From Beroe forskalii (Eukaryota > Ctenophora > Nuda > Beroida > Beroidae): DNA of 64,000 nt. The notes beneath the pieces were generated by a model. It did not search any database and had not been told where the DNA came from. It was given only the letters and a program-made list of their open reading frames with translations. Below, piece by piece: positions 13,000-24,355 of this stretch. Location of the stretch: the NCBI GenBank assembly GCA_011033025.1, contig WFMF01000001.1:611755-675754 (forward strand), in the 5' to 3' direction. Position numbers and translations under genes: made by a program. Numbering within the stretch: position 1 is the first letter of the stretch; every line of letters starts with the position of its first letter.

Positions 13000-15600
13000 A
13001 ATACTAAATTCCAACGTGATGTACAGTGAAGAGCTAGAGGGCGTTTACTAAATGAAGATCAGATTTTATACTGAAAGTTATGATAGGCAACGTATGTCAT
13101 CCAAATTTGCAAAATGCAGAGAAGATCTAGCATTTAGCAGAAAAGATCTAGCATTTAGCATGTGATATGTTGACGCATTGTATCCGAAGAACGAATGTCG
13201 TTCATGGGTTCATGATCAGATGATGATTGGACATAGCAACGCCAATTTCTTAACAAAACCTGGGAACTATTCCTAAATTTCTCAAAAGCAACCGTACACT
13301 GGAGTGATATAGTGTCAACAAGATGATGATGGCCATGGGCACAGATTCCTCTGAATCTGGCATTCTGGGAAAACCTTAAATCTTAATTCCCTCAATTAAC
13401 TTGATTAATTTAATCAATTATTTAATTAGTAGTTACTTTGCTAACATATACCTGTATATCAACATCATATAACATGATCTGTATAACCTGTGTTCAACAC
13501 TTCGATCTCATCTTATGTTGACAAAATAATACAAATAACACTTATTAAACACGATCACTTACCTCTATACACGAAATAGCACGGACAAAACGGATCACTT
13601 GAGAAGATCTCAATCACTTAACGACCTGATTAAAGTGCAGCAAAAACAACTAGTCGCAATAACTGGAAATATAAAACGAAAGTCACGTTCACTGACGTTC
13701 GCACCCCTTACAAGTAGTAACAGATATATAGTCCGAACTGTAGATGGATTGAACAGGAAAGTAAAATTTTCAACGCATTCTCACTCCTACTCCCCAAGCA
13801 GCCAGGTATATTATAGTTTTATGCTGCGCTCAGGAAAATAGGCGGTTAACAGTGATGGGATTCTCAGAGCTTAAAGTGTGTAGGATTGAAGATGCCAGAT
13901 CGCCAAGTGTTTTTCGCGCGTTCCCAATCGCATATATAAATATATATATTAGTACAAGATATGATTTATATATATATATATATTTTTGATGTCAACAAAC
14001 CAATAATAGTATGCGACTCTGTACACATATACTGTGTATGATAATCGCTGAGGACTCCTGGATTCTCATGTCTCACATGCACTGCCTGGGATTCTACACG
14101 GGTATAGACTCTCCGGTCGTAGTCAACGAGACTAAATAATACGTCTTATTTAAGACACGTTTAGATGAAATGTCTGCAACTCATGCCGTCAAATTTCGAG
14201 ACATAATATGGCGTATTTACGGAGAACAAGCGCCGGGTACATATATCATATAAATCGACCATTTTCAAACACAAGGATTTCTTTTGAAAAGGTGACTTTC
14301 TGCCCGCTTTCTTGCGCGCGAGGCCTACGATTTCGCTGCTAAACGTACGATTAGATAAATTCCAGAGAATTTACTGGCGGCGTCGTGAAGTCACCCGCGC
14401 CAAGCGGATTCTGATTTTAGACGCGGATTTCTGGCAAGAAAAGCAGGTGATGATTTGTGCTGTAAAATATAGCACCTGTACGAGATGGGTTATGAGTCGT
14501 GACAGCAGTAGCGGCAGGATTGAGGTGGTATGTAGTTAGGATAAATCATGCAATCCTAAACATGATGAAATCGCTCGAATTCAATGATTCTCACATCATC
14601 ATTTGCTAAATTTCAGAAAGTGCAACTAGGCAGTTCAGAACTAACTTGGAACTTTTAAAATTTCAAAATCAACAAGGTTTAATCAAAGGTTTAGGATTAA
14701 ATACATACCTATTAGTCATGGCTCATGAATCCATGTTGGTTGTAAAATTTAAATCATAAGCAGAAATAAACTGATGTAAAACCTTAAGTGTCATAATAAC
14801 TAAATTTAATCTCCAAATAATTTACCAACCTGATATATCCAACTTCCAGCCAACTGCAATCTAACGCGAAATATGCAAATAGACAAATTCTATGGTAAGT
14901 TGTAAGGTAAAGTATAGTATGCTCTCAATTGATTTAGTACAACCGTAAACTTAGTAAACTTGTCAAAAGATACCCGAAGAATAAGCCGTAACTTTTTGAG
15001 CTTCAGCTCAGTTATATACGAGATAATCCAAAGCAAGACAGTTGTGAAATTTTCGCTCAGTTAATTGACAGGCACACAGACACACATTCGCATCCTACAC
15101 TGAGAGACTTTTGCACCTGAAACACCTCCTTCCCACCCCACAATTCAGCACTCTAAACCATGATGATGACGTCACTACTTCACGCCTACTCTTTAAACTG
15201 ACCAGTGCCAGGAGAGAAAGCTTGTACTCTGTTCATCACTTTTTAGCTGACCGCTAACAGATAGTTTGGTTTAAATCACTGCTGGCCAGTAGACAGTACT
15301 CGGATCACCTGTCAGACACACTGGCCACAGCACGGTCAGCGAAACAGTTTGATTTGAGAGAGGCACGAAACCCACGTACGTCTTGTCACGATTTTTCTGT
15401 GTGCTCTTTTAAATTTAAGTTGAGTTTTTCACTTCACATGAATATCAGAATTTTAAAATGGTGTTTGTATCAACCGCATGTTTTCTGTAATAACTTGGTT
15501 GGTTAGTATTTTGTAATATACCAAACACCAAAATATAGTCATTTATTCAGATTCAAATAATATATGATATATAGCTCATATCGAGTGCTAATTGGAGGTT
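13000..15600. other. Mostly gene-free; one weak exon candidate
   Basis: A CpG-richer plus-strand frame at about 14293-14446 ends at CAAGAAAAGCAG|GTGATG and could be an exon. Nothing else supports it. A half copy of the 43-bp module (TGACGTCA at 15167-15174) is present. Confidence 0.25.
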
Positions 15601-15622
15601 AGGTATATCAGAGATCAGAGCC

Positions 15623-15958
15623 ATGATGGCTAACATTTACAGGGGAAGATTGATGATAATGGGCTTGTTGACAATATCGACAGTGGTAAAAGCCAAGCCC
15701 TCTGTACTTTGGAGGAACTGGCTCAATTTTTGTACAAGTAAGGCTTTCAGTGCAAGTGGTAGGTGGCTTGTTTTAATTAAATTGGAGCTTTTCTCGTTTT
15801 TTTGGCTTTCTTCGAGTCATTTAGCTTTTGCATGTGCTCTATTTATGTCGAATGGTCATTTAAACTCATATGCATCCTTCCAGAAAGGTAACTTTAATTA
15901 TTTTGGTGATTGCCACTGTCTTAATTCCAAAAACTCTGATGAATGTGACATGGTATGA
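15623..15958 (+). CDS. Possible small secreted Cys-containing peptide
   Basis: An ATG at 15623 opens a 111-codon frame. The first residues include a hydrophobic stretch (MIMGLLTISTVVKA) that could be a signal peptide, and the end is FGDCHCLNSKNSDECDMV. A canonical donor (ACAA|GTAAGG after 15737) and an acceptor (CAGAAAG| before 15888) would remove exactly 150 bp and keep the frame. That gives a peptide of about 61 residues with four cysteines, the last three in a CxC...C pattern. The unspliced frame is also open, so the intron is not proven. Small secreted peptides of this shape can be neuropeptides or defence-type peptides, but I recognise no family. Low codon information and AT-rich context keep confidence low. 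Confidence 0.3.
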   Translation: MMANIYRGRLMIMGLLTISTVVKAKPSVLWRNWLNFCTSKAFSASGRWLVLIKLELFSFFWLSSSHLAFACALFMSNGHLNSYASFQKGNFNYFGDCHCLNSKNSDECDMV

Positions 15959-15959
15959 G

Positions 15960-18240
15960 AGCAGCCTAACGCAGGTAAAGGGCTCAATAATCAGTGATCA
16001 CTCCACAATCTAAGTGAAAAAAAAGTTTGGTTCAGACTCTTAGGCGCCACTCAAAAATGATACCTTCATTCAGTTTGGTTCTTTCAGTCTTTGCACGACA
16101 AAAAATAACAGAGTCTTGAGTCTTGACATCAAGGCATCATAAAACAATAACATCTGCAACATGCGGCGCAATAATGCCCTTTTAGGCCTTCTAAAGCAAC
16201 AAAGGGCGCTAAAAATAAAGCATAAAAGTGACCAACCATGATTTGTTCATTTTGAAAAAAAACTTTAAAATTGAGTTCACATAATGTATCAGTTATTTAC
16301 AAAATTAAGAGCATTGAGAATCCTTTTAAGATTTATATAACAATCAATGCATCTTTTAATACTTTACGTTTCATAGTTCATCCATTCTACACTACGATCA
16401 TTGACTTGGATTAGGATTCAGGAATCAGCTCAACCATGACGAGGATAGACTAATGATGAGGAAAGATGAATGAGAGTAAAGCAATCATGATAAGGACGAA
16501 TGAAGTTCCTCTGACTTGACTTCAAGTTTTGCGTCACACTCCAACATATTTACTGATGTTCAATCTGTGTAAACATACAGCTGCATATTGTGTATGTACA
16601 GTGTAAGTCAATATAAATATAGTTAACTCAGTACACAAGAAAATATAATATAGTTAACTCACATGTATTCATTTAAGGATTTTCTTCGCCTACGTATACC
16701 AGAGGATGATGAGAAATCGGCGCAAACAAGCTACTTTAAAAGGACGATATATCCATATGATATCACGATATATAGGTATATAAGGCTAATATCAATACAA
16801 CAAAAAACAACAAAAATATGGCTTATTTTTATATTTTGATCTAGTCAAGCTTACATATATATATATATAAAGTTTAACTTGTTTCAGAAAGATCTTTTTA
16901 GTTACAAACGACCTGTCCGCACACAGCCTCAAGGATCGTCTACTTGGTCTGCCTGTAGAGTACTGGGGAAATGACCAAAATGGGAGATGAAAATGTTATG
17001 ATTGCAGCTCATAACCCGGTCATCTTAGGGTAGTATAAGAAAAGTAGGCGGTTAAGGGAGTCATGTCAGGATTAGGGGTTAGAATGGGGAGGCAGTGACC
17101 TTGAAAAGCCTATTTGCTCGGGGTGAGCCGAGGTAGTATATATAATGAATACTTTATTATAAACGGTATAAACGTGCGTCATGGAAGGAACTTACCATTG
17201 GTCATTTGGGAGAAAGTCTGCCCTAATATATATAGAGAATGTCTTAGCTGGTATATATATCATAAGTACAGTGTGTATCTTGTTTGAAAACATGATCAGT
17301 CATGCAGTGGATTAGATGTCGGCATTAGTTGGACACGTCAGCAAGTCTACATGGTAAAGCTAGATAATGACGTCACACAGTTTACACCCAATCATAACCT
17401 CCAAGGCTCAGATAAGAGATCGGTAAACGGTTAGCCTTATTAAAATACTGCTAAGAGATGTAAATTGTTTATCAGCCGCCGGTTCACAGATATGCGCAAA
17501 AACCTGGCGTATAAAAAACCTATAAAACCTGGCGTATCGTGTAGAGACAAAACCTAAAAACCTATAAAACGCTCTATGTATCCTCAGGACCAGTAACAGT
17601 CCGAGGAGGTTTACTGATGATGTCTGATGATCTCTGCTGACGAATAAGATGATTTCAAGGACAGCTGTATAGGCCGGAAAAATATGCGAGATCGCATGTC
17701 CGAGCTATCGAGTGGAATATTAGTATCCAGATGAAAACAAGACTATAAAGCCGATGAAAAAGAATATATATTTCCAATACAAACAATATATATATTTATA
17801 TATACAAGTTTATGATCAACGCTACAAAAAACATAAGTTGAGTAAATCCGTGGTATTGTATCACAGAAGGAATTTTAACAATTCACAGGTCCACAGTGCG
17901 AACAATGCATAATTGGCGGTACTCGTGAAGGTTTCGCGCAAAAATAATAATTTTTCCGGAATGGGAATGGAAGTATATAAATCTGGTTGCATTTAAATAT
18001 ACATTATCGCGGCATTGTGTACTGATTATAGTTGTGCTGTGAACGCTGAATAGATATATTTATACGATTTGACATAAATCTAGATTGTAACTTGTAGAGA
18101 CTCAGCACTTAAAACGTTCATTTGGTGGCAAGCGCGCGTGAAGTATTGATAATTGAGTGGCTAAATGCGTGGCGAGCCAATATACACAAAATCAGTGATT
18201 ATCTCGATAACAGAGATGATATGAGAAACTGAGATAGTTT
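15960..18240. other. Intergenic, AT-rich
   Basis: Contains (TA)n tracts near 16855, a shortened 43-bp-module relative at 17064-17104 preceded by GTAGGCGGTT, and a full module at 17333. No exon seen. Confidence 0.4.
17333..17375 (-). repeat. 43-bp dual-TGACGTCA module
   Basis: Boxes ACACGTCA and TGACGTCA, reverse orientation. Confidence 0.7.
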
Positions 18241-18990
18241 TTAACTTGACACCAGAGTTCATTGACACCACCATGTTTGTTTTGACACCAGAGTGCATTG
18301 ACACCAGGTCAGAGTTAATCTTGACGTCAGAGTCTATTGACACCAGTTCAAAGTTAATCTTGACACGACAGTGTACTGACACCATACCAGTGTTTATCAT
18401 GACACCACAGTGCACTGACACGAGTTCAGTGTTTATCTTGACACCGCAGTGCATTGAAACAAGTTCAGCGCTATTCTTGACACCAGAGTGCATTGACACC
18501 AGTTCAGTGTTTGTCTTGACACCAGAGGGCATTGACACCAGTTCAGTGTTTATCTTGACACCAGAGTGTATTGACACCAGTTCAGTATATATCTTGACAC
18601 CATAGTACACTGACACCATTTCAGTGTTTATCTTGACACCACAGTGCACTGACACCAGTTCAGTGTTTATCTTGGCACCAGAGTGCACTGACACCAGTTC
18701 AGTGTTAATCTTGACACCACAGTGCACTGACACCAGTTCAGAGTTTAGAATTGACTTCTATGTGGGTTTGGCATCGAAATAAAGTGAAATTTGGAGTTTG
18801 AAAGATGACACCACAGTGATGGACGATAAATGGAAGTATTGAAATCTTTTGACATGTCACAGTGCACTGACACCAGTTCAGTGTTGATCTCAATCAAGTG
18901 CACTGATAACCAGTTCAGTGAACAACACTGCGTACATTGACACGAGTTCAGTGTTTAAAAATTGCCATCTGTGTGCATTGACGCCATTGT
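18240..18990. repeat. 39-bp minisatellite, open on both strands
   Basis: About 15-18 copies of a unit with TTGACACCAGAGTGCATTGA and CACCAGTTCAGTGTTTATC. The unit is 13 codons long, so a 13-residue peptide repeat is open on the minus strand (18161-18733) and another on the plus strand (18246-18605). Copies decay to the right of about 18760. Most likely non-coding satellite. Confidence 0.9.
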
Positions 18991-19189
18991 TCTAAAAGCT
19001 TTACAACAATGGTCTTTGTGGGTTTGGCATCGGAATAAAGTGGAATGTGGTGGCATATATAAATGAAAGATGAATAGGATTTGTGATGATCGATAAATTG
19101 GAACCTTCATATGAAAATTTTGGACAGTTGGACTTATGAAGAATCAAATAGCTAAACAGCGTGAAAAGTCCCATGGATTAGCCATAACT

Positions 19190-19560
19190 AGAAAACACAA
19201 GTTACGAAGGATTTTAGAAACTTACAAGTACCATGGACTATAAAAACTTACACATCCCATGGACTTGAAACTTACAAGTCCCAATGTCCCATGGACTATA
19301 GAAACTTACAAGTCCCATGGACTAGAAACTTACAAGTCCCATGGATTATAGAAACTTACAAGTCCCACGGACTATAGAAACTTACAAGTCCCACGGACTA
19401 TAGAAACTTACAAGTCCCATGGACTAGAAACTTACAAGTCCCACGGACTATAGAAACTTACAAGTCCCCTGGACTATAGAAACTTACAAGTCCCACGGAC
19501 TATAGAAACTTACAAGTCCCATGGACTAGAAACTTACAAGTCCCATGGACTGGACGAAGG
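19190..19560. repeat. 24/26-bp minisatellite
   Basis: About 14 copies of GAAACTTACAAGTCCCATGG followed by ACTA or ACTATA. The array meets the minus-strand exon at 19572-19812 and supplies an in-frame stop just past its donor. Confidence 0.9.
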
Positions 19561-19571
19561 AGCCTTTTTAC

Positions 19572-19812
19572 CACTCTTTCCCTCCGCAGACCTTCTCCTA
19601 CGATTTCCACCACTGCTCTCCGAGCCCTCTGTCACCAAGGCAACGCTCTGCAGTAACTGTACCCCTGCTCCCCCGACAACCGGACTCTTGGGGACGGGCG
19701 GCGTCCGCGGACGCTCGAAGTACGCGCTGGGCTCGACTACCTGCTCGGGCAGGCAGGAGGTCTTGTGCTGGTAGTAGTCAGTGCAGATCCGCCGGACGTT
19801 GAGTTGCTTCAT
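19572..19812 (-). CDS. CpG-rich coding exon, unknown protein
   Basis: On the minus strand a pyrimidine-rich tract leads to CCGTAG| and an open, GC- and CpG-rich frame beginning MKQLNVRRICTDYYQHKTSC. It contains ERPRTPPVPKSPVVGG (Pro-rich, a possible SH3/kinase-type linker) and GGNRRRRSAEGKSG. A plausible donor, GAGTG|GTAAAA, is at 19572/19571. If not spliced, the frame stops 11 codons later inside the minisatellite. Composition contrasts strongly with the AT-rich surroundings, which is the main support. No domain is recognised. It may be an internal exon of the same minus-strand gene as the exon at 33724-34240 or 255-652, but the phases do not prove this. Confidence 0.5.
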
Positions 19813-19819
19813 CTACGGA

Positions 19820-21680
19820 AGCTGGAGGAGGGGGTGGAGAGGGGGGAGGGGAGAGGGGTGGGGATGAGAGATCATGGCGCTGAGTGGAGGAGGGTTATCT
19901 TCTTTAAATGCATCGTGGTGATGTTATCTTCTTTGTTAACATTGCAAGTCCCACCAGGTGGTTTTATCAACAAACAAGGAATCAATCAAATATTTGGCAG
20001 GAAATAAGCAGAGATAATTTTCGAAATAAGATAGCAGATTAAATCAAAGAAGGTATTATTATTGAGATAACAAAAAGGGATAAGAAATGAAGGTTAGATA
20101 AGATTGAGAATATGATAGATCACGAGAATACGAGATTTGAAAATGTATTGAAAATAATTGAAGATAAGTAAAGTATGAATCCATCATGCAACACAAAGCA
20201 AAAATCCCCACGATATTCTCAAAGCAAATCTGAAGCAGCTTGGACCAAAGGAAACAGCAGAATTGTGACGCTCAAGAATTTTATTTTGAAACGAAAAAAG
20301 TCTGGGTCTGGTTCAACTATTTATAGAGTACTGTTTTTTTTTAAGCATTTGACTTATAAAATTTAAAATGAAACCGGGCAGCGCCAACATTTTTAAGCAA
20401 AATCCTCATCCTCTGATTACACAGTTTATGAGTAGAGGCTTAGTTTGAGTTCAGTAATTAAACTTGGCTAACCACAATGACGGGTATAATCAAAATTTCC
20501 TGTCATTTAAATCTCCAAATATAATATTTATTCGTCCATGAACGATCATGAACATTTATAAATCGTTAAATCAGTAAATCACTGCTAAGTTAAGACAAGT
20601 ATTAGACCTTCTATCAGCTTTGAGAGGATCTGATAAGGGAGTGGACATGAGGAAGTCAATGTTGTGCAATAATGGGGGAGTGACAGTGTCCGTTTTGTCT
20701 GTGTTTGTTTTCAATAATACAGTTTTTAGAGCTAGTTTTTAGAGGATTGCTTCAGAGATGAACTAATGGAAATTACCCCCGTGAAACGTCGAAACGACTA
20801 GAGAATCACATCTAGAAAAGCAGAGATTATTGAGTCTTAGGTAAGGTGAGGAAGGAAAACAGAATAGCGAGGAGAGAAAACTTCAGAAATGTTTAGAGAG
20901 GGAGTTTTGCAAAGTACAGAAAGAGGGACGTGCAGCCAATCTCATTTTATAATACCCCCTTGGAAACCCCTTGCAAGAAGGCAAAGAATATGATCTAGAG
21001 AAGCAGGCAGAAAGCATTGAGTATAAGGTGGTAAGATGAGAATTGAAAAATTGAAAAAAGAATAACGAGGAGAGTTTAGAGTTCGAGGGACAACATTGAT
21101 TTTCATGCAGGAATTAAATCAAATTTAATTGTTACACCTACTAAAATGGTAATTGAATTGGATTGTTAGATCTACTAAAATCAGCAAAGATTAAAGGGAG
21201 GATTGGTGGTTTGATAAAGCCATTGAGGAATCCATGTAGTATACTCGGGTCAATAATCAGGTCTAATCAGCCACAGCACCGTCTAGCGTTCATGCTCCGA
21301 CTTCAGAATAGTTGGAGAATTTAATAGTTGATTTTCATGCAAGAATTAAATTCAATTGTTAGATCTAAACCGTTACTACTGAATGATGCAACCTTAAGAA
21401 TCGCCTATTTTCATGAACAACCCGTTAACATCGACGGCGGATTTGTTTGATTCGTTAAGAGAAGAACCGAGTTAACCAGAGATACACCGGCTAAACGACA
21501 GTGCACTAGTGGGCAAACTAACACGACGTCAATAATGCAATAACTACACGACATATCCATTTAGGGCACAAGCTAAATTGAACGGTTAACCCTTGAATCA
21601 TGATCAGTTATCTACTGAACGTTGGTGCACCCTTACGAAGTCCCTGATATTTTCATGAACAACCTGTTAACATCGGCGGG
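19820..21680. other. Gene-free stretch
   Basis: Apart from a purine-rich run at 19826-19870, I see no exon or array here. Confidence 0.4.
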
Positions 21681-22110
21681 TCCTGATATAGTTTAAGATA
21701 CTTACGTTGGTATCCTTGTAAGTCCTGGATATAGCGCAAGTTTACTATCACTGTAGTTAAGATACTTACGTTGGTATCCCTTGTAAGTCCTGGATATAGT
21801 TAAAGTACTTACGTTGGTATCCCTTGTAAGTCCTGGATATAGTTAAGATACTTACGTTGGTAGCCCTTGTAAGTCCTGGATATAGCTAATCTACTTACGT
21901 TGGTATCCCTTGTTAGTCCTGGATATGGTTAAGATACTTACGTTTGTATCCCTTTCGAGTCCTGGATAAAGTTCAAGTACTTACGTTGGCATCCCTTGTA
22001 AGCCCTGGATAAAGTTAAGATACTTACGTTGGTATCCCTTGTAAGTCCTGGATATAGTTAAGATACTTACGTTGGTATCCCTTGTAAGTCCTGGATATAG
22101 TTAAGGGCGG
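21680..22110. repeat. 43-bp minisatellite
   Basis: About nine copies of a unit with GATACTTACGTTGGTATCCC and TTGTAAGTCCTGGATATAG. The unit length equals that of the dual-TGACGTCA module only by coincidence; the sequences are unrelated. Confidence 0.9.
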
Positions 22111-22119
22111 CTCGGACAT

Positions 22120-23792
22120 GTCGAAACAGCATCAAATTAAACAGTCAGTAGTAATGCGACGCAGAGTCACGCGAGGTTAAGGTAACCAAAGTATAAGTAT
22201 TATGGAGACGCGGCATATATATTATAAAGCAATATATGAATGATTAACCCTTTAAGATTATTTATGATTTTATGTAATTTATTAAATTACAATCCTAGAT
22301 AGCGTCACCAATTTATGCTGTTTCCTTTATCTCAGATCCTAGAAAAGGGAGCTAGCGCATACATACATGGCTAAGATCCCTGACTTGACAATAAGATAAC
22401 CCAACAACTATATATAAGAGAAACGATCCCTATTCTAAACATAAATATAAATCCCTCTATTTATATACTGCAATTGTTTGCAAAGAGGTAGGAAGCAGGA
22501 CTCTTCAAGCAGATTGAAGGGGGAGGAGAGGAGGAGATTCCATGGCTAACGACCCTCGCTAAGAGCGGAGATTCTTAGCGTGTCTCTTAAGACTTAATGT
22601 CAGTAATTCCCGTAATCAGCCAGGTAAATCCAGCGCTGTGTGATGGTAGGGGTAAAGTACAGTACGAAGTGACTAAAGAGTCCCGCTATATATAGTGTAT
22701 TTATATTCTCCGGACGATTTCGAGTATAAAGTGGTGCAGACAGCCGGCACAGACAGTCCCAGGGAGGCCAGGGAGGACTAGAAGTAGATAGGAGAAGAAT
22801 GGAATATTATTTTTATTAATCTATCAAAGAATATATTGATTGTTGAATGGGGGATTATAATATTTGGTGTTAGCTTAAGAACACGTGGCTACTTGAAATG
22901 AATCATGAGCATATTTTGTGATTTCGATGATGTTTAAACAACTGCCGATCACGCCACTGATCATGAAGATCATTTGGCATGTTCATGGTTTGCAGTGTTC
23001 AATTCCTGACATTGAACCGAGTACTTCACATGAGGAATTAGCTAATGAGCTAATCAGGTAATAAGCTGATTAGCTAATTGGCTTATTAGAAGGCAGATTT
23101 TGTAGTATTTCCATAGATGAAAGAAGGTCTCGTGAAGATAATATACAAGGATGACTCATGACTCCTCAGTAATGAATACTCACTACCTCACTAATACATA
23201 TTCTGGTTTTTAGCTCACGCACGGGTTTTTAGAGGCATTCTTTAGAGGCAATTTGACCGCGTTTTTATATAAAATGCATCTATAAAGAAGATGACTGAGT
23301 GAACTCATGAAGCGCGCGCGAAGTTGAGTGTATTGTCAGAGAAGTGACCGGACAGCTTCTACCTTGCAAAGCATATTACATTATAGTGCGCACATTGTTG
23401 GCCTTTATTTGACCGCCCTTAAACTTGAAGAGAAAAACATTGGCAGTTAAAGATGGCTCCAAGACTCTATGTGACATTTTGGCATTTTGATTAACTGATT
23501 TTTTATTGTGATCAGGTGATTTTCAACCAATTAGGTTTGAATTTGTCACTGCCAGCGAAGATATCACGAGCAATATCCTTATTCCCGTTTCCAGGCCAGA
23601 GTTCAATTGTCAAACACAGATATGAACAAATCCTACATGAACCATGTATGGGTATGATGACATCATTGAGATGATTAATTGATGGATCTATAACGTTCCA
23701 CCGGGCAATTTTCACGTGTGCAGAGGGCCTCTTCCCTGCACAATACCTCACTAAGTTAGTGCTTCTCCGCCAGGAGATGGGAACTTGTAATT
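22120..23792. other. Left flank of the Kolobok-like transposon, gene-free
   Basis: An AT-rich inverted repeat (TAATCAGGTAATAAGCTGATTA) lies near 23054-23075. No supported exon. Confidence 0.4.
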
Positions 23793-23796
23793 TTAA

Positions 23797-23955
23797 AGGA
23801 CGAGTGTACTTAAAATTAACCTATCCTCATATTCAAGTCATATGTCAATTACGTGTTACTAAGCATTTCTGTGAAATCCCGGTAATCAAATTCCCTTCCT
23901 ATCGCGTGTGAGAGCTAAATAAATAAATTACGCTGTGACGTCAGTTCTTCCTTGT
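23797..23955 (+). repeat. Left terminal inverted repeat of the transposon
   Basis: Terminal block 23797-23816 and subterminal block 23936-23955, with diverged sequence between. The subterminal block holds a perfect TGACGTCA. Confidence 0.9.
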
Positions 23956-24355
23956 GCGCTCTCGTATATACTGCGTGAGAGCTTATTTACACCAGTTTTA
24001 TATCATAATGAAAGCGTTTCTGCTGATTATAATCATTAATTTTTAATGAGAAATTTAAAGAGAAATTTAAGATCACACCTGTGAGTGATAGCAATAGTAA
24101 TACAATGTAAAATCATGTGCATAAATGAGAAAAGGATTCAATAAACCAATCAAGAGTCAGGATATATTCGGATATCATTATGAATAGACGTGATATCATA
24201 TCTGTAAGTTTCACATTTCAATAATACCATACAGCACTACAATAACAATGAGTACAATACACCAGTTTTGTTATCATTTTGTGTCGATGTTTCTTGTTTT
24301 CCAGTCGTACAGTTGTCAGTGTTTAATACAATAGTCTAATCAAAATTCAAATTAC

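Noticed and set aside
23936-23955. TGACGTCA in the transposon end as another 43-bp module
   Set aside because: No second box 35 bp away; it belongs to the transposon's subterminal repeat.
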